A stretch of DNA of 64,000 nt from Chloroflexota bacterium (GTDB lineage: Bacteria; Chloroflexota; Anaerolineae; DTLA01): assembly GCA_014874485.1 (NCBI GenBank), contig JADBJK010000075.1:23751-87750 (forward strand). The letters are read 5' to 3'. The first letter of the stretch is position 1, and the number at the start of each line of letters is the position of its first letter. The notes under the pieces were generated by a model that was not told where the DNA came from, did not search any database, and was given only the letters and a program-made list of their open reading frames with translations. Of this stretch, positions 52,191 through 61,192 are shown piece after piece. Both the position numbers and the translations under genes were made by a program.

Positions 52191-52835
52191 ATGGGGTTTG
52201 ATCCGGACATCCACCATCGCCGTTCCGTTCGCCTGCGTCATTGGGACTACGCCAGCGCGGGCGCGTACTTCGTTACCATCTGCGTCGCCGACCGCGCCTG
52301 CGTGTTCGGCACCGTTGAGGACGGGCAGATGCGGCCGAACGAATTGGGCGATCTGGTTGCCGAATATTGGCGTGGCCTGCCACGGCATTTCCCGACAATC
52401 GGATTGGACGCATTTGTCGTGATGCCGAACCACGTGCATTTCATCGTGTGGTTGAACCCACCCGACGATTTTGTAGGGGCGCAATGTGTAGGGGCGCAAT
52501 TGAATTGCGCCCCTACGGGATGCGCCCCTACGGGTGCGGCCGCGTCGCCGATCGGCAAATCGTTCCGCGTGGACAAACAACGTCCCACACTGGGGCAGGT
52601 CGTGCGCGCGTTCAAGGCCGCCACCGCGCGGCGCATCCACCAATCGGGCCATGGCGACGGCTTTGCCTGGCAGCGCAACTACTACGAGCACATCATCCGT
52701 AACGACGAGGAACTAGACTGCATCCGACGGTACATCACAGACAATCCGGCGAACTGGGCGACCGACCGCGACAACTCCCACATGGGCGACCTTGACCTGC
52801 CCTCTGCACCCCCGTCGGGGAGGAGAAAGCCTTAA
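52191..52835 (+). CDS. REP-associated tyrosine transposase (RAYT, Y1/TnpA_REP family)
   Basis: The 214-residue product has R-L-R-H-W-D-Y-A-S-A-G-A-Y-F-V-T-I-C-V, the HUH site M-P-N-H-V-H-F-I-V-W and Y-Y-E-H-I-I-R-N-D-E-E-L with R-R-Y-I-T-D-N-P. The usual catalytic Tyr lies in this last region. RAYTs are single-copy relatives of IS200/IS605 transposases that nick palindromic REP sequences. In the middle (about residues 93-115) the reading frame is interrupted by V-G-A-Q-C-V-G-A-Q-L-N-C-A-P-T-G-C-A-P-T-G-A. This is the translation of an inserted palindrome closely related to the dispersed GTAGGGGCAATTC repeats. The frame stays open through it. Confidence 0.9.
   Translation: MGFDPDIHHRRSVRLRHWDYASAGAYFVTICVADRACVFGTVEDGQMRPNELGDLVAEYWRGLPRHFPTIGLDAFVVMPNHVHFIVWLNPPDDFVGAQCVGAQLNCAPTGCAPTGAAASPIGKSFRVDKQRPTLGQVVRAFKAATARRIHQSGHGDGFAWQRNYYEHIIRNDEELDCIRRYITDNPANWATDRDNSHMGDLDLPSAPPSGRRKP
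52473..52531. repeat. Nested palindrome inside the RAYT gene
   Basis: A perfect 29-base palindrome (arms GTAGGGGCGCAATT / AATTGCGCCCCTAC around one G, 52488-52516) is flanked by a second arm pair: GTAGGGGCGCAAT at 52473-52485 and ATGCGCCCCTAC at 52520-52531. The word pattern is that of the GTAGGGGCAATTC repeat family, with GC added. Confidence 0.92.
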
Positions 52836-52881
52836 GGTGCCGTGCCGTCGGCTACGCGTCCTTCCGTCGTCTCTCCCCCAC

Positions 52882-52910
52882 TTGCCCCCCGCGCCCGGCT
52901 CTGCTACAAT
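52882..52910 (+). promoter_or_regulatory. Candidate promoter of the SPFH gene
   Basis: TTGCCC (52882-52887), a 17-base spacer and TACAAT (52905-52910). The leader to the ATG at 53001 would be about 85 bases. Confidence 0.55.
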
Positions 52911-53000
52911 TCGCCACCGGAATCCCAGATCGCGAGGCGGCCTATGCAAAAGAAACCCAACATCCGATTCGTTACCCAAGTCCCCACCGGAGGAGGCAAA

Positions 53001-53924
53001 ATGTCCCGCAAACTCGGCCCGCTGGCCATCATCCTGCTCGTCGTGGTCATCATCCTGGCGTCCACGGGGTTCGCGCGCGTGGTGGACGCGGGCGAGGCGT
53101 GCGCCGTAACCACGTTCGGCGAGATCACCGCCATCGCCGGCCCTGGCTTCCACCTGCGCATCCCCGTCGCCCAGCAGTACAACTGCTACAGCACCCGCGG
53201 CATGGTCTACGAGACCTCGCGCGACCCGACCGAAAGCCGCGCCGATTTCCGCGATGTCTTCGTGGACGCCCAGACGTCCGACGGTCAGCCCATCACCGTA
53301 ACCTTCAGCGTGCGCTTCTATGTCCCCCAGGAGAACATCCGCGATGTGTACGCCAAGGTCGGCGAGAACATGAACATGGTTACCGAGCGCGTGGTGAAGT
53401 TCCATTCGCGCAGCGTGGTGCGCCTGACCATGCAGCGCTACCCCGCGCAGCAACTGTACAGCGGCGACGTGTTCAACGTGGAGTCGGACATCGCCGCGCG
53501 GCTCCAGGCCCTGTTCGCCGAGAAGGGCGTGGTGCTGGACAGTTTCGCCCTCCGCAAGATCGCCTTTGATGACGACTACATCGCCGCCATTGAGCAGCAG
53601 CAGATCGCCCAGGAGCAGATTGAAACCGCCCGCTACCAGGCCCAGGCCGCCGTGTACCAGGCCGAGAAGACTGTGGAACTGGCCAAAGGCGAGGCGCAGG
53701 CCGAGATTGAGCGGGCCAAGGGCGACGCCCAGGCCGAGATTGAACGCGCTCGCGGCGATGCGCAGGCCATTGAGGAGCGCGGCAAGGCGCTGGACAAGTA
53801 CCCGCAGATTCTGCAACTGGAGTTCATCAAGCAGTTGACGGGCGTGAGTTGGGGCATCCTGCCCAGCGAGGGGCTGACCCCGCTGATCGCGCTGCCGACG
53901 CCGCCCGCCCAGCCCGCACCATAG
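53001..53924 (+). CDS. SPFH/band 7 (prohibitin-like) membrane protein
   Basis: The ATG at 53001 has GGAGGAGG just upstream; an in-frame ATG at 52944 is possible but poorly preceded. The 307-residue product starts with a membrane helix (A-I-I-L-L-V-V-V-I-I-L-A-S-T). A band 7 domain (residues ~27-195: T-T-F-G-E-I-T-A-I-A-G-P-G-F-H-L-R-I-P) follows. A long helical Ala/Glu/Gln-rich stretch with tandem G-D-A-Q-A-E-I-E-R-A octad-like repeats runs from ~205 to 265. The tail is Pro-rich. Such proteins form large ring oligomers at the membrane and often act as chaperones or protease regulators. No NfeD partner is adjacent. Confidence 0.9.
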   Translation: MSRKLGPLAIILLVVVIILASTGFARVVDAGEACAVTTFGEITAIAGPGFHLRIPVAQQYNCYSTRGMVYETSRDPTESRADFRDVFVDAQTSDGQPITVTFSVRFYVPQENIRDVYAKVGENMNMVTERVVKFHSRSVVRLTMQRYPAQQLYSGDVFNVESDIAARLQALFAEKGVVLDSFALRKIAFDDDYIAAIEQQQIAQEQIETARYQAQAAVYQAEKTVELAKGEAQAEIERAKGDAQAEIERARGDAQAIEERGKALDKYPQILQLEFIKQLTGVSWGILPSEGLTPLIALPTPPAQPAP

Positions 53925-53932
53925 GCCGCATT

Positions 53933-54274
53933 TCACCGCGGAGGGGATTGGGATATTGAACGAGAACCGTATGGGCAATTCATGAATTGCCCCCTACGAC
54001 CTGGGCTCCCCCCGCATCTTGTCTTTGCGGTGCCTTGTTGTTTCACCGCAGAGACGCAGAAGGGATTGGACATTGAACGGAAACGGTAGGGGCAATTCAT
54101 GAATTGCCCCTACCGACCTTGCACGCTCGTGAATCGCCCATGCGGCCTGCGTGGCTCACGAATTGCCCCCACTGCCTCGCGTCTCTGTGGTGCCTTGTCG
54201 TTTCACCGCGGAGACGCAGAGAGCGCAGAGGGAATCCTGTTTTCTCTGCGTCCTCCGCGCCTCTGCGGTGAGAC
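53933..54274. repeat. Cluster of TTCACCGC and GTAGGGGCAATTC palindromes
   Basis: This 430-base gap has no gene. TTTCACCGCGGAGG-type words stand at 53933, 54041 and 54203, the last pairing with CGCCTCTGCGGTGAG near 54260-54273. Between them are two palindromes of the GTAGGGGCAATTC/GAATTGCCCCTAC family: 53969-53997 (imperfect) and 54086-54113 (perfect, 28 bases). A decayed third lies near 54130-54170. Two near-copies of GATTGG(GATATT/ACATT)GAACG precede the palindromes, so the block arose by duplication. Confidence 0.85.
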
Positions 54275-54294
54275 GAGTTTGCCCTGCGCGGCGT

Positions 54295-54322
54295 TTGACA
54301 TGCGCCCCCCGCCCCGTATAAT
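54295..54322 (+). promoter_or_regulatory. Consensus promoter of the following GT-C gene
   Basis: TTGACA (54295-54300), a 16-base spacer and TATAAT (54317-54322) match both consensus hexamers perfectly. The leader to the TTG at 54359 would be about 30 bases and contains GGAGGAGG. Confidence 0.72.
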
Positions 54323-54358
54323 GGCCCCAAGCCGCTGCGTGGAGGAGGACACACCGCG

Positions 54359-56332
54359 TTGACCCATAGGTCGCGGGCGCATGCCTCGGAATGGATTCTG
54401 CTGCTTGTCGTTGTCGCCGTCGCCGCCGTCCTCCGCTTCGCCGCGCTGGGCGACATCCCCCCTGGCCTCTACCGCGACGAGGCGTACAACGGCCTGGACG
54501 CCGTGCAGGTCTTGCGCGGCGTAACGCCCGTGTTCTTTGAGGCCAACAACGGCCGCGAGCCGCTGTTCATCTACCTCGTCTCGGCGGCTGTGGCGCTCCT
54601 GGGGCGCACGCCTGTCGCCATCCGCATCGTCGCCGCCATCCTGGGGACGCTCACCGTATCCGCCGCCTACTTCCTGTTCCGCGCGATGTACGGCCGCGGC
54701 GTCGCGCTGTTGGGGGCGGCGGTGCTGGCCATCACCGTGTGGCCCATCCAACTCAGCCGCATCGGATTCCGCGCGGTGGCGCTGCCCCTGTTCACGGCGC
54801 TGGCGCTGTGGCAACTGTGGGCCGCGGTGCGTTCGGGCAAGATGTGGCGCTTTGCCCTGGCGGGCGTGCTGTACGGCGCGAGTTTCTACACCTACCTGGC
54901 CGCGCGATTCACGCCCGTGGCGCTCGTGGCGTGGCTGCTCCTGCGCGGCAGGCGACAGTCCCCGCCCGTCCGCTGGCGGCACCTGCTGGTCTTCGCCGTG
55001 GCGGCCCTCGTCGTGCTGTCGCCGCTGGCCGCCTACGTGGGCACGCACTGGGACTCATTCTCGGCGCGGGCGGGGCAGGTCTCGGTGTTCAACCCCGCTA
55101 TCAACGGCGGCGACCTGTGGGGCACGCTGGCGCGGCACGCGGTGGGCATTGCGGGCATGTTCAACGTGCGCGGCGACTTCATCCCACGCCACAACGTGCC
55201 GCTGCGCCCCGTGTTTGACCCGCTGCTGGGGGCCGCGTTCCTGCTGGGCGTCATCGTGGCCGCCGTCCGCCGAAGCGATGCCGACCGCCTCGCGCTGGCC
55301 TGGGTGGGCGTCATGCTCCTGCCCACGCTCCTGGCCGAGGACGCGCCCCACTTCCTGCGCGGCGTGGGCATCCTGCCGGTGCTGTTCGTCTTCCCGGCGC
55401 TGGGCCTGCACTGGCTAGGCGAGACCCTAGCCCGTCGCACCTCTCGGCGACTGGCCACTGTCGTGATGGTCGGGCTTCTCGCGGGCGGGTTGGCGTTCAC
55501 CGTGCGCGACTACTTCATGCGCTACGCGCGCGACCCATCCACGGCCTACGCCTTTGAGGCTGGCCCCGCACAACTCGCCGCGGAGACGAACGCCTACCTG
55601 GGTGCGGGCTGGCAGGGTGGGTGGGCGGCCACGTCGGGCGCGGGGGCAGGCGACCGCACGGTGTACCTGGCGCGGCGGCTGTGGGATTCGTGGCCCAGCC
55701 TGCGGTTCCTGCTGGCGGAAACCGACGCCGTGCGCCTCCTGGGCAACGGGGAGCCTGCGACGGCGACTTCCCACGTGCGGCTGGTGGTCTGGCCCTACGA
55801 GCCGTATGCGGAGCATCTGCGCCTGCTGCCCGTCGGCAGCGCCATTCAGGTAACGCGCGGCCCGCTGGAGCGGGGAGATTTGGAGACCGAGCCGCGCCTG
55901 GTGAGCATCGCGTTTGACGCACGGCCCGCGTCGGAACTGGCGGCGCTGCCCATCATGCCGGGCGCGGTGGTCGGCGGCATGTTCCGTCTGGCGGGCGCTG
56001 CGCTGACGCCTGCGGGCAACGACCTCGCGATTACGCTCCACTGGCAATCCCTGACCGCGACGGACGTCAACTACATGCTCTTCGTCCACGTGGTGCAGCC
56101 GGGCCAGCCGCTCACCACCGGCGACGGCCCGGCGTGCGGCGGCTACTATCCGACGCATTTCTGGAGGGCTGGAGATTGGATTGTGGACGAACGTGTGGTA
56201 CAATTGCCCCGGCCCTTTGACCCAGCCCAGGATCAGGTCATCGTGGGCATGTACGACCTGGAGACTCTGCAGCGCCTGCCTGTGGCCCGAGATGGCACGC
56301 CGTCGGGCGACAGCATCGCGCTGAATCCATAG
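54359..56332 (+). CDS. GT39-like membrane glycosyltransferase with one C-terminal module
   Basis: The start is a TTG at 54359, about ten bases after GGAGGAGG. The 657-residue product has about 10-11 helices in its first ~380 residues. The catalytic acidic pair is in L-Y-R-D-E-A-Y-N-G-L-D-A (Asp40, Glu41), then N-G-R-E-P-L-F-I-Y-L and V-A-I-R-I-V-A-A-I-L-G-T. These match bacterial GT39/ArnT-like enzymes. A soluble part follows, and the last ~118 residues (539-657) are one copy of the beta-sandwich module: I-T-L-H-W-Q-S-L, Y-M-L-F-V-H-V-V-Q, Y-Y-P-T-H-F-W-R-A-G-D. It is followed after 23 bases by a surface-protein gene, possibly a substrate for glycosylation (inference). Confidence 0.83.
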   Translation: MTHRSRAHASEWILLLVVVAVAAVLRFAALGDIPPGLYRDEAYNGLDAVQVLRGVTPVFFEANNGREPLFIYLVSAAVALLGRTPVAIRIVAAILGTLTVSAAYFLFRAMYGRGVALLGAAVLAITVWPIQLSRIGFRAVALPLFTALALWQLWAAVRSGKMWRFALAGVLYGASFYTYLAARFTPVALVAWLLLRGRRQSPPVRWRHLLVFAVAALVVLSPLAAYVGTHWDSFSARAGQVSVFNPAINGGDLWGTLARHAVGIAGMFNVRGDFIPRHNVPLRPVFDPLLGAAFLLGVIVAAVRRSDADRLALAWVGVMLLPTLLAEDAPHFLRGVGILPVLFVFPALGLHWLGETLARRTSRRLATVVMVGLLAGGLAFTVRDYFMRYARDPSTAYAFEAGPAQLAAETNAYLGAGWQGGWAATSGAGAGDRTVYLARRLWDSWPSLRFLLAETDAVRLLGNGEPATATSHVRLVVWPYEPYAEHLRLLPVGSAIQVTRGPLERGDLETEPRLVSIAFDARPASELAALPIMPGAVVGGMFRLAGAALTPAGNDLAITLHWQSLTATDVNYMLFVHVVQPGQPLTTGDGPACGGYYPTHFWRAGDWIVDERVVQLPRPFDPAQDQVIVGMYDLETLQRLPVARDGTPSGDSIALNP

Positions 56333-56355
56333 AGATTTTTCGGGAGGCAATGGGA

Positions 56356-57615
56356 ATGATTCGTCGCACAACGCTCCATGCACTGCTAGTTGTGGCATTT
56401 CTCCTGGCGCTGGCTCCACTGCCCGCGCTGGCGGCTCCGCCGTCGCAGGACGCTTGCCCGGGCAACCTGCTGGCCAATCCGGGGTTTGAGCAGGGGTTCA
56501 GCGCGCGCGGCGCGGGCGAGGTGGAAGTGGCCAACGGATGGGAACCGTGGTGGATCAACGGAAGCCCCGCCGAGACCGAACAGGGCTTCTTGCGCCGCCC
56601 GGAGTACAAGCCGGAAAACGCGCAGGTTTTCGGGACTCGCCGCGTGCATTCGGGCACCTTCGCGCAGAAGTGGTTCACCACCTTCGCCACCCACACCGGC
56701 GGCATCTTCCAGCGCGTGAACGTACCCGCCGGCAGCGTGGCTACTTTCTCCGCATGGGTGCAGGTCTGGAGCAGCCAGGATCCGAATCCGGACGCGGTGG
56801 TGGAGCCGGGGAACTACCGCGTGTCCATAGGCATTGACCCAACCGGCGGGACCAACGGCGCGGCAGGGACGGTCGTCTGGTCCGAGGAAGTGATGCAGTA
56901 CAACACCTGGATCAAACTCCAGGTGCAGGTCAAGGCCCAGGCCGATGCGATTACGGTGTTTCTCCGCGGGCGCAACGAGTACCGCGTCAAGTTCAACGAC
57001 TCCTACTGGGACGACACCTGCCTGACCATCGTCCGCCCGACGCCAAAGGCGACGAACACGCCGAAAGCGACCAACACGCCGAAAGCGACCAACACGCCCA
57101 CCAACACGCCCACCAATACCCCGACGCCCACGCCCGTCGTGGGCCGCATCTCGCTGCTGGCCTACCAGGACGCCAACGCCAACGGCCAGCGGGACGAGGG
57201 CGAGGTTCTGGTGCCCGGCGTGGAGTTCACGCTCCAGACCGCGGACGGCGCGAAGGTGGATGCCTACACCACCGACGGCAAGAGCGAGCCGAAGGTGTAC
57301 GACCAACTGACGCCCGCCAACTACGTCGTCACGGGCAAGTTCCCGGCGGCCTACGTGCCCACCGGCCCGACGGCCTGGGGCATCAGCCTGGGGCCGGGCG
57401 CGGCGTTTGACCTGACGTTCGGCGCTCGGTACGCGCCGACGCCCACCGCCACGCGCACGCCCATCGCCACGCGCACGCCCACGCCGACACCTGTCCCGCA
57501 GAAGGCGGCGGCATCCCTGGGCGAGGGGCTGTACGAAATCAGCGGGTTGCTGACGCTGGCGCTGGCCATCGGGCTGGGCGTGGGGCTGTACCTGCGCCGC
57601 CGCAAGCCGTCGTAG
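56356..57615 (+). CDS. Secreted cell-surface protein with SdrD B-like domain and C-terminal anchor helix
   Basis: The ATG at 56356 has GGGAGG eight bases upstream; an ATG at 56350 is too close. The 419-residue product has a signal peptide (to about residue 27, P-A-L-A-A). A carbohydrate-binding-like beta domain (N-L-L-A-N-P-G-F-E-Q-G-F, ending C-L-T-I-V) spans residues ~35-225. A Lys/Ala/Thr/Asn/Pro repeat linker comes next. An SdrD B-like domain (A-Y-Q-D-A-N-A-N-G-Q-R-D-E-G-E) follows, then a Thr/Pro linker. The end is a membrane helix (G-L-L-T-L-A-L-A-I-G-L-G-V-G-L-Y) with R-R-R-K-P-S. It is an anchored surface protein with likely sugar-binding ability. The Thr-rich linkers are plausible O-glycosylation sites. 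Confidence 0.82.
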   Translation: MIRRTTLHALLVVAFLLALAPLPALAAPPSQDACPGNLLANPGFEQGFSARGAGEVEVANGWEPWWINGSPAETEQGFLRRPEYKPENAQVFGTRRVHSGTFAQKWFTTFATHTGGIFQRVNVPAGSVATFSAWVQVWSSQDPNPDAVVEPGNYRVSIGIDPTGGTNGAAGTVVWSEEVMQYNTWIKLQVQVKAQADAITVFLRGRNEYRVKFNDSYWDDTCLTIVRPTPKATNTPKATNTPKATNTPTNTPTNTPTPTPVVGRISLLAYQDANANGQRDEGEVLVPGVEFTLQTADGAKVDAYTTDGKSEPKVYDQLTPANYVVTGKFPAAYVPTGPTAWGISLGPGAAFDLTFGARYAPTPTATRTPIATRTPTPTPVPQKAAASLGEGLYEISGLLTLALAIGLGVGLYLRRRKPS

Positions 57616-57675
57616 GCCGAATCTCGGCGTGTCCGCGGGCGGGCCTGGCACCCGCCCCGCGAGGGGACGCATCCC

Positions 57676-60600
57676 ATGTGGCCGAACAGCAGGAGAAGCG
57701 CTAGGCGAACCGAGTGGCCTCTGGTCGTGGCGCTTCTCCTGTGCGTTTTGGCGGGGTGGCCGCTGCTGGCGTCGTGGGGCCTGGTGGAGACGCGCGCGGG
57801 CGGCGATAGCCCGTTTCTCCTTGTCCGCGTCCACCAGTTGGTCGCGGCGCTGAAGGACGGCGTCTTCCCCGTGCGGTGGATGGGCGATGCCGCCTATGGC
57901 TATGGCTACCCCTTCTTCAACTTCTACGCCTCGCTGCCCTACTACCTGGCCGCGCTGCTGAAGTTCCTGGGCTTCACCTACGTCAACGCCATCAAGGGCA
58001 CGCAACTGCTGGGGCTGGTCGCGGCGGGGCTGGGCGCGTACCTGTTGGCGAAGCGCCTGTGGCCCAACCCGTGGGGCGCGCTGCTGGCCTCCGCCGCCTA
58101 CACCTTCGCGCCGTTCCACCTGGTCAACCTGTACGTGCGGGGCGATTCCCTGTCGGAGTTCTGGGCCTTCGCGTTCTATCCCTTCGTGTTGCTCGCCGTG
58201 CTGGGCCTGTGGGAAGCGCCGTCGCTGCGCCGCATGGCCGCCGCTGCGCTGGCGTTCGGCGGGCTTGTCATGACGCACAACGTGTCGGCGCTCATCTTCT
58301 CGCCGTTCGTGGGGCTGTTTCTGGTGTACCTGTGGCTCGCGGGGCGGGGGGGCCGCCTGCGCCGATTCGGTGCCGTGGTGGCGGCGCTGGCGCTGGGCCT
58401 CGCCGTGAGCGCGTGGTTCTGGTTCCCCGCGCTGGCCGAGCGCAACTGGGTTCACCTGGAAGTGCAGACGACGGGGTATTTTTTCTACGGCGAGCATTTC
58501 CGCGCGGGCAACCTGGTGCAGCGCACGCCGCTGTTTGACTACCGCGTGGATGCGGCGGGCACGCCCTTCGCCATGGGGCTGGTGCAGGCGGCCCTGGCGG
58601 CTGCGGGGGCCGTGTGGGTGGTTGTACGGGCGATTCGTGAATTTCTCGTAGGGGCAATTCATGAATTGCCCCTGCGGACGCCCCGACGCGCATTGGACGG
58701 CGCAGGATGGTGGGCGTTGGTGTTTCTCCTCATCGCCACGGCGTTCATCACGCCCCTGTCGCGGCCCCTGTGGGCGCGCATCCCGCTGCTGCCGTTCGCC
58801 CAATTCCCGTGGCGGTTCCTGTCGGTGCAGGCACTGGCGGCGGCGCTGGTCATCGGTCGCCTGGCCGACATCCGCCCGACGCGCGTCTGGATTGCCCAGG
58901 GGGCGGCGCTTCTGCTGGCGGTCAGCGCGGCGGTGAGCATTCAGCCGACGTACCTCTACGTGAGCGACGCCGACGTTACGCCCCCGCGCCTCATCCTGTA
59001 CGAGGCATTCACGGGCAACGTCGGTTCCACCGTGCGCGCCGAGTACCTGCCCCAGGCCGCCAGCCCGCGACCCTACGCGGGCGAGGCTCTGTGGAGCGAC
59101 GGCGTGCCCCTGCCGCGCGTGCTGGACGGCGACGCCGATGCCGCCCTCGCAGGCGAGAGGCGTTCCGCCTTCCAGCGGTGGCGCGTGGACGTGCGCTCGC
59201 CCGAAGCGCGGCTTGTCTTCCCGACGCTGTACTACCCAGGCTGGCGTGCCTTTGTGGACGGGCGCGAGGTTCCATGCGGGCCGCAGCCAGGGTGGGGGGC
59301 CATTGCGCTGTCCGTGCCGCAGGGGAGCCACGAGGTCGTCCTGCGGTTCGCGCGCATGGGGCGACGGCTTGCGGCCGAAGCGGTGTCGCTCCTTGCGCTC
59401 GCGGCGTGCGTGGGGGCTGCCGCCTGGAGATTGCGTCGGCGGGCCTGGGCGCGGGTCGGGCTTGGCGTGGCCGTCGGTCTAGTCCTGGCGGCTTTGGTCG
59501 GCCTGGCGACCACGGCGGCATCGCCCCGCTACGCCCCCGATGATTTGACCATGGATTGGGCGGCTGGCCCGTACCTGAGCCACAACCCCAGCGGCGTGCC
59601 CTACGAAGGCGGCGCGCGCCTGCTCCGCTACCGCCTGTCCGCCGAGCGGCTGGCCCCAGGCGATGCCCTCACCGTTGCCATGGAGTGGAACGCGGCTGCC
59701 AACGGCCTGCAGGCGGAGGTGTCCTTGGAGGGCATGGCTGCGCCGCTGTTCGGCGTGCCCGACGTGCTGACCACGGCGACCGCGCCGATTGCCGACGGGC
59801 GGAGCGAGCACGCCATGCAGATTCCGCCGACGCTGCCGCCTGGGGCCTACCTGCTGCGCGTGCGCCTGCTGGCGGGCGGCGCGGAGTTGAGCCCCCTGGA
59901 CGAGCGCGGGAATCGCATCGGCCAGACGTACCTTGCGCCCGTGCGCATGTCGGGCGGGGCGCAACTGCCCACGACAGCCTCGCTGCGGGGGGCGTTTGGC
60001 CCCGATGTCGTCCTCCGCGACGCGCAGACCACGCAGGCGGGGACGGGCCGCCTCGCCGTAGCCCTCGCGTGGGAAGCCGCGCGGCAACTCCCGCAGAACT
60101 ACGCCGTCTCGGTGCGCCTGCTGGACTCGGCGGGGACGGTTCTCGCCCAGCACGACAGCCAGCCCAACTACGGCTTCAGCCCGACGGCACTGTGGGCGCC
60201 CGGCGAGCCGGTGTTGGATCGCCACTACCTGGATTTGCCGCCGGGCCTGTCCACCGAGGAGGAGTACGCGCTTCAGGTTGTGCTGTACGATGCGAATACG
60301 CTGGCGGCGCTGGGCACGGCGACTGTGCCGGGCGTGCGGTTGAGCCTGCTGGATGTGCGCGAGACGTACCCCATCGTGGCTGGGGTCGGCGCGGGGTGGG
60401 CGTTGAGCGCGCTCTGGGTGGAGAAGGCCGAGGCGTGGCAGGGCGAACGGGTGGCCGTCCGCGCCACGTGGGCCGCGCTGGCTGCCCCGACCCAGGCGTA
60501 CACGGTGCGCGTGCAACTCCGCGACTCGGCCGGGCACGTGGTGTGGGAGACGCGCGCGCCGCTGAACGAAGGCCCGCTCCCGGCCAACGCGCTGTTGGCG

Positions 60601-61173
60601 CGCCGCTACACGGTGGACGTGCCGCTGCACCTGGCTCACGGGGCGTACAATCTGGCCTTCGTCCTGGGGGACGCAGCGGGGCAGGTTGTCGGCTCCTACG
60701 TGCACCCCGCGCCGCTGACCATCCGCGAGCGCGAGCGGACGTTCACGGTGCCCGCGATGGCCCGCCGCGCGGATGTGAACTTCGGCGAGGAAATCGCGCT
60801 GCTGGGCTATGACCTGCGGCGGGAGGGGGACACGCTCCGCCTGACGCTCCACTGGCAGGCGCAGCCGCGGCCCGCCGCCGACCGCACGGTGTTCGTGCAT
60901 CTGTTTGACCCCGCGACCGAGCGCATCGCTGCGCAGGTGGACTCGCCCCCGCGCGGCGGCGCGTACCCCACGTCCCAGTGGGCGCCGGGCGAGGTGGTCT
61001 CGGACGAGGTTGTGATGAGCCTGGCCAGTGTCCCCGCAGGCTCGTACCGCCTGGCGGTGGGCCTGTACGGGCCGGGGGATGCGCCTCGCCTTCCCGCGCG
61101 CCTGCCGGACGGGACGCGCCTGCCGCTGGATCGGTACGTGCTGGGCGAGGAGATTCGCGTTGGGGGGCAATAG
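57676..61173 (+). CDS. PTPS-related/YfhO-like membrane protein with four C-terminal beta-sandwich modules
   Basis: This 1165-residue protein starts with a helix. It then shows A-G-G-D-S-P-F-L-L-V-R-V-H-Q-L and G-Y-G-Y-P-F-F-N-F-Y-A-S-L-P-Y-Y-L, the pattern of membrane proteins annotated as 6-pyruvoyl-tetrahydropterin-synthase-related, a GT-C-like group. About 12 helices are followed by an external YfhO-like region with Y-Y-P-G-W-R-A-F-V-D-G (near 518). After two more helices, four diverged copies of the module follow (about 641-760, 769-895, 903-1025, 1031-1165). The last is the clearest: L-T-L-H-W-Q-A, F-V-H-L-F-D, Y-P-T-S-Q-W-A-P-G-E, A-V-G-L-Y-G. A dispersed palindrome (58648-58675) is inserted in frame near residue 325. 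Confidence 0.82.
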   Translation: MWPNSRRSARRTEWPLVVALLLCVLAGWPLLASWGLVETRAGGDSPFLLVRVHQLVAALKDGVFPVRWMGDAAYGYGYPFFNFYASLPYYLAALLKFLGFTYVNAIKGTQLLGLVAAGLGAYLLAKRLWPNPWGALLASAAYTFAPFHLVNLYVRGDSLSEFWAFAFYPFVLLAVLGLWEAPSLRRMAAAALAFGGLVMTHNVSALIFSPFVGLFLVYLWLAGRGGRLRRFGAVVAALALGLAVSAWFWFPALAERNWVHLEVQTTGYFFYGEHFRAGNLVQRTPLFDYRVDAAGTPFAMGLVQAALAAAGAVWVVVRAIREFLVGAIHELPLRTPRRALDGAGWWALVFLLIATAFITPLSRPLWARIPLLPFAQFPWRFLSVQALAAALVIGRLADIRPTRVWIAQGAALLLAVSAAVSIQPTYLYVSDADVTPPRLILYEAFTGNVGSTVRAEYLPQAASPRPYAGEALWSDGVPLPRVLDGDADAALAGERRSAFQRWRVDVRSPEARLVFPTLYYPGWRAFVDGREVPCGPQPGWGAIALSVPQGSHEVVLRFARMGRRLAAEAVSLLALAACVGAAAWRLRRRAWARVGLGVAVGLVLAALVGLATTAASPRYAPDDLTMDWAAGPYLSHNPSGVPYEGGARLLRYRLSAERLAPGDALTVAMEWNAAANGLQAEVSLEGMAAPLFGVPDVLTTATAPIADGRSEHAMQIPPTLPPGAYLLRVRLLAGGAELSPLDERGNRIGQTYLAPVRMSGGAQLPTTASLRGAFGPDVVLRDAQTTQAGTGRLAVALAWEAARQLPQNYAVSVRLLDSAGTVLAQHDSQPNYGFSPTALWAPGEPVLDRHYLDLPPGLSTEEEYALQVVLYDANTLAALGTATVPGVRLSLLDVRETYPIVAGVGAGWALSALWVEKAEAWQGERVAVRATWAALAAPTQAYTVRVQLRDSAGHVVWETRAPLNEGPLPANALLARRYTVDVPLHLAHGAYNLAFVLGDAAGQVVGSYVHPAPLTIRERERTFTVPAMARRADVNFGEEIALLGYDLRREGDTLRLTLHWQAQPRPAADRTVFVHLFDPATERIAAQVDSPPRGGAYPTSQWAPGEVVSDEVVMSLASVPAGSYRLAVGLYGPGDAPRLPARLPDGTRLPLDRYVLGEEIRVGGQ
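58648..58675. repeat. GTAGGGGCAATTC palindrome inside a coding region
   Basis: GTAGGGGCAATTC and GAATTGCCCCTGC arms around AT. It is preceded by a decayed half (GTACGGGCGATTCGTGAATT, 58624-58643). The frame stays open and adds F-L-V-G-A-I-H-E-L-P-L-R-T to a loop of the membrane protein. Confidence 0.9.
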
Positions 61174-61192
61174 CCGGCCCGCGACGGCGTAA

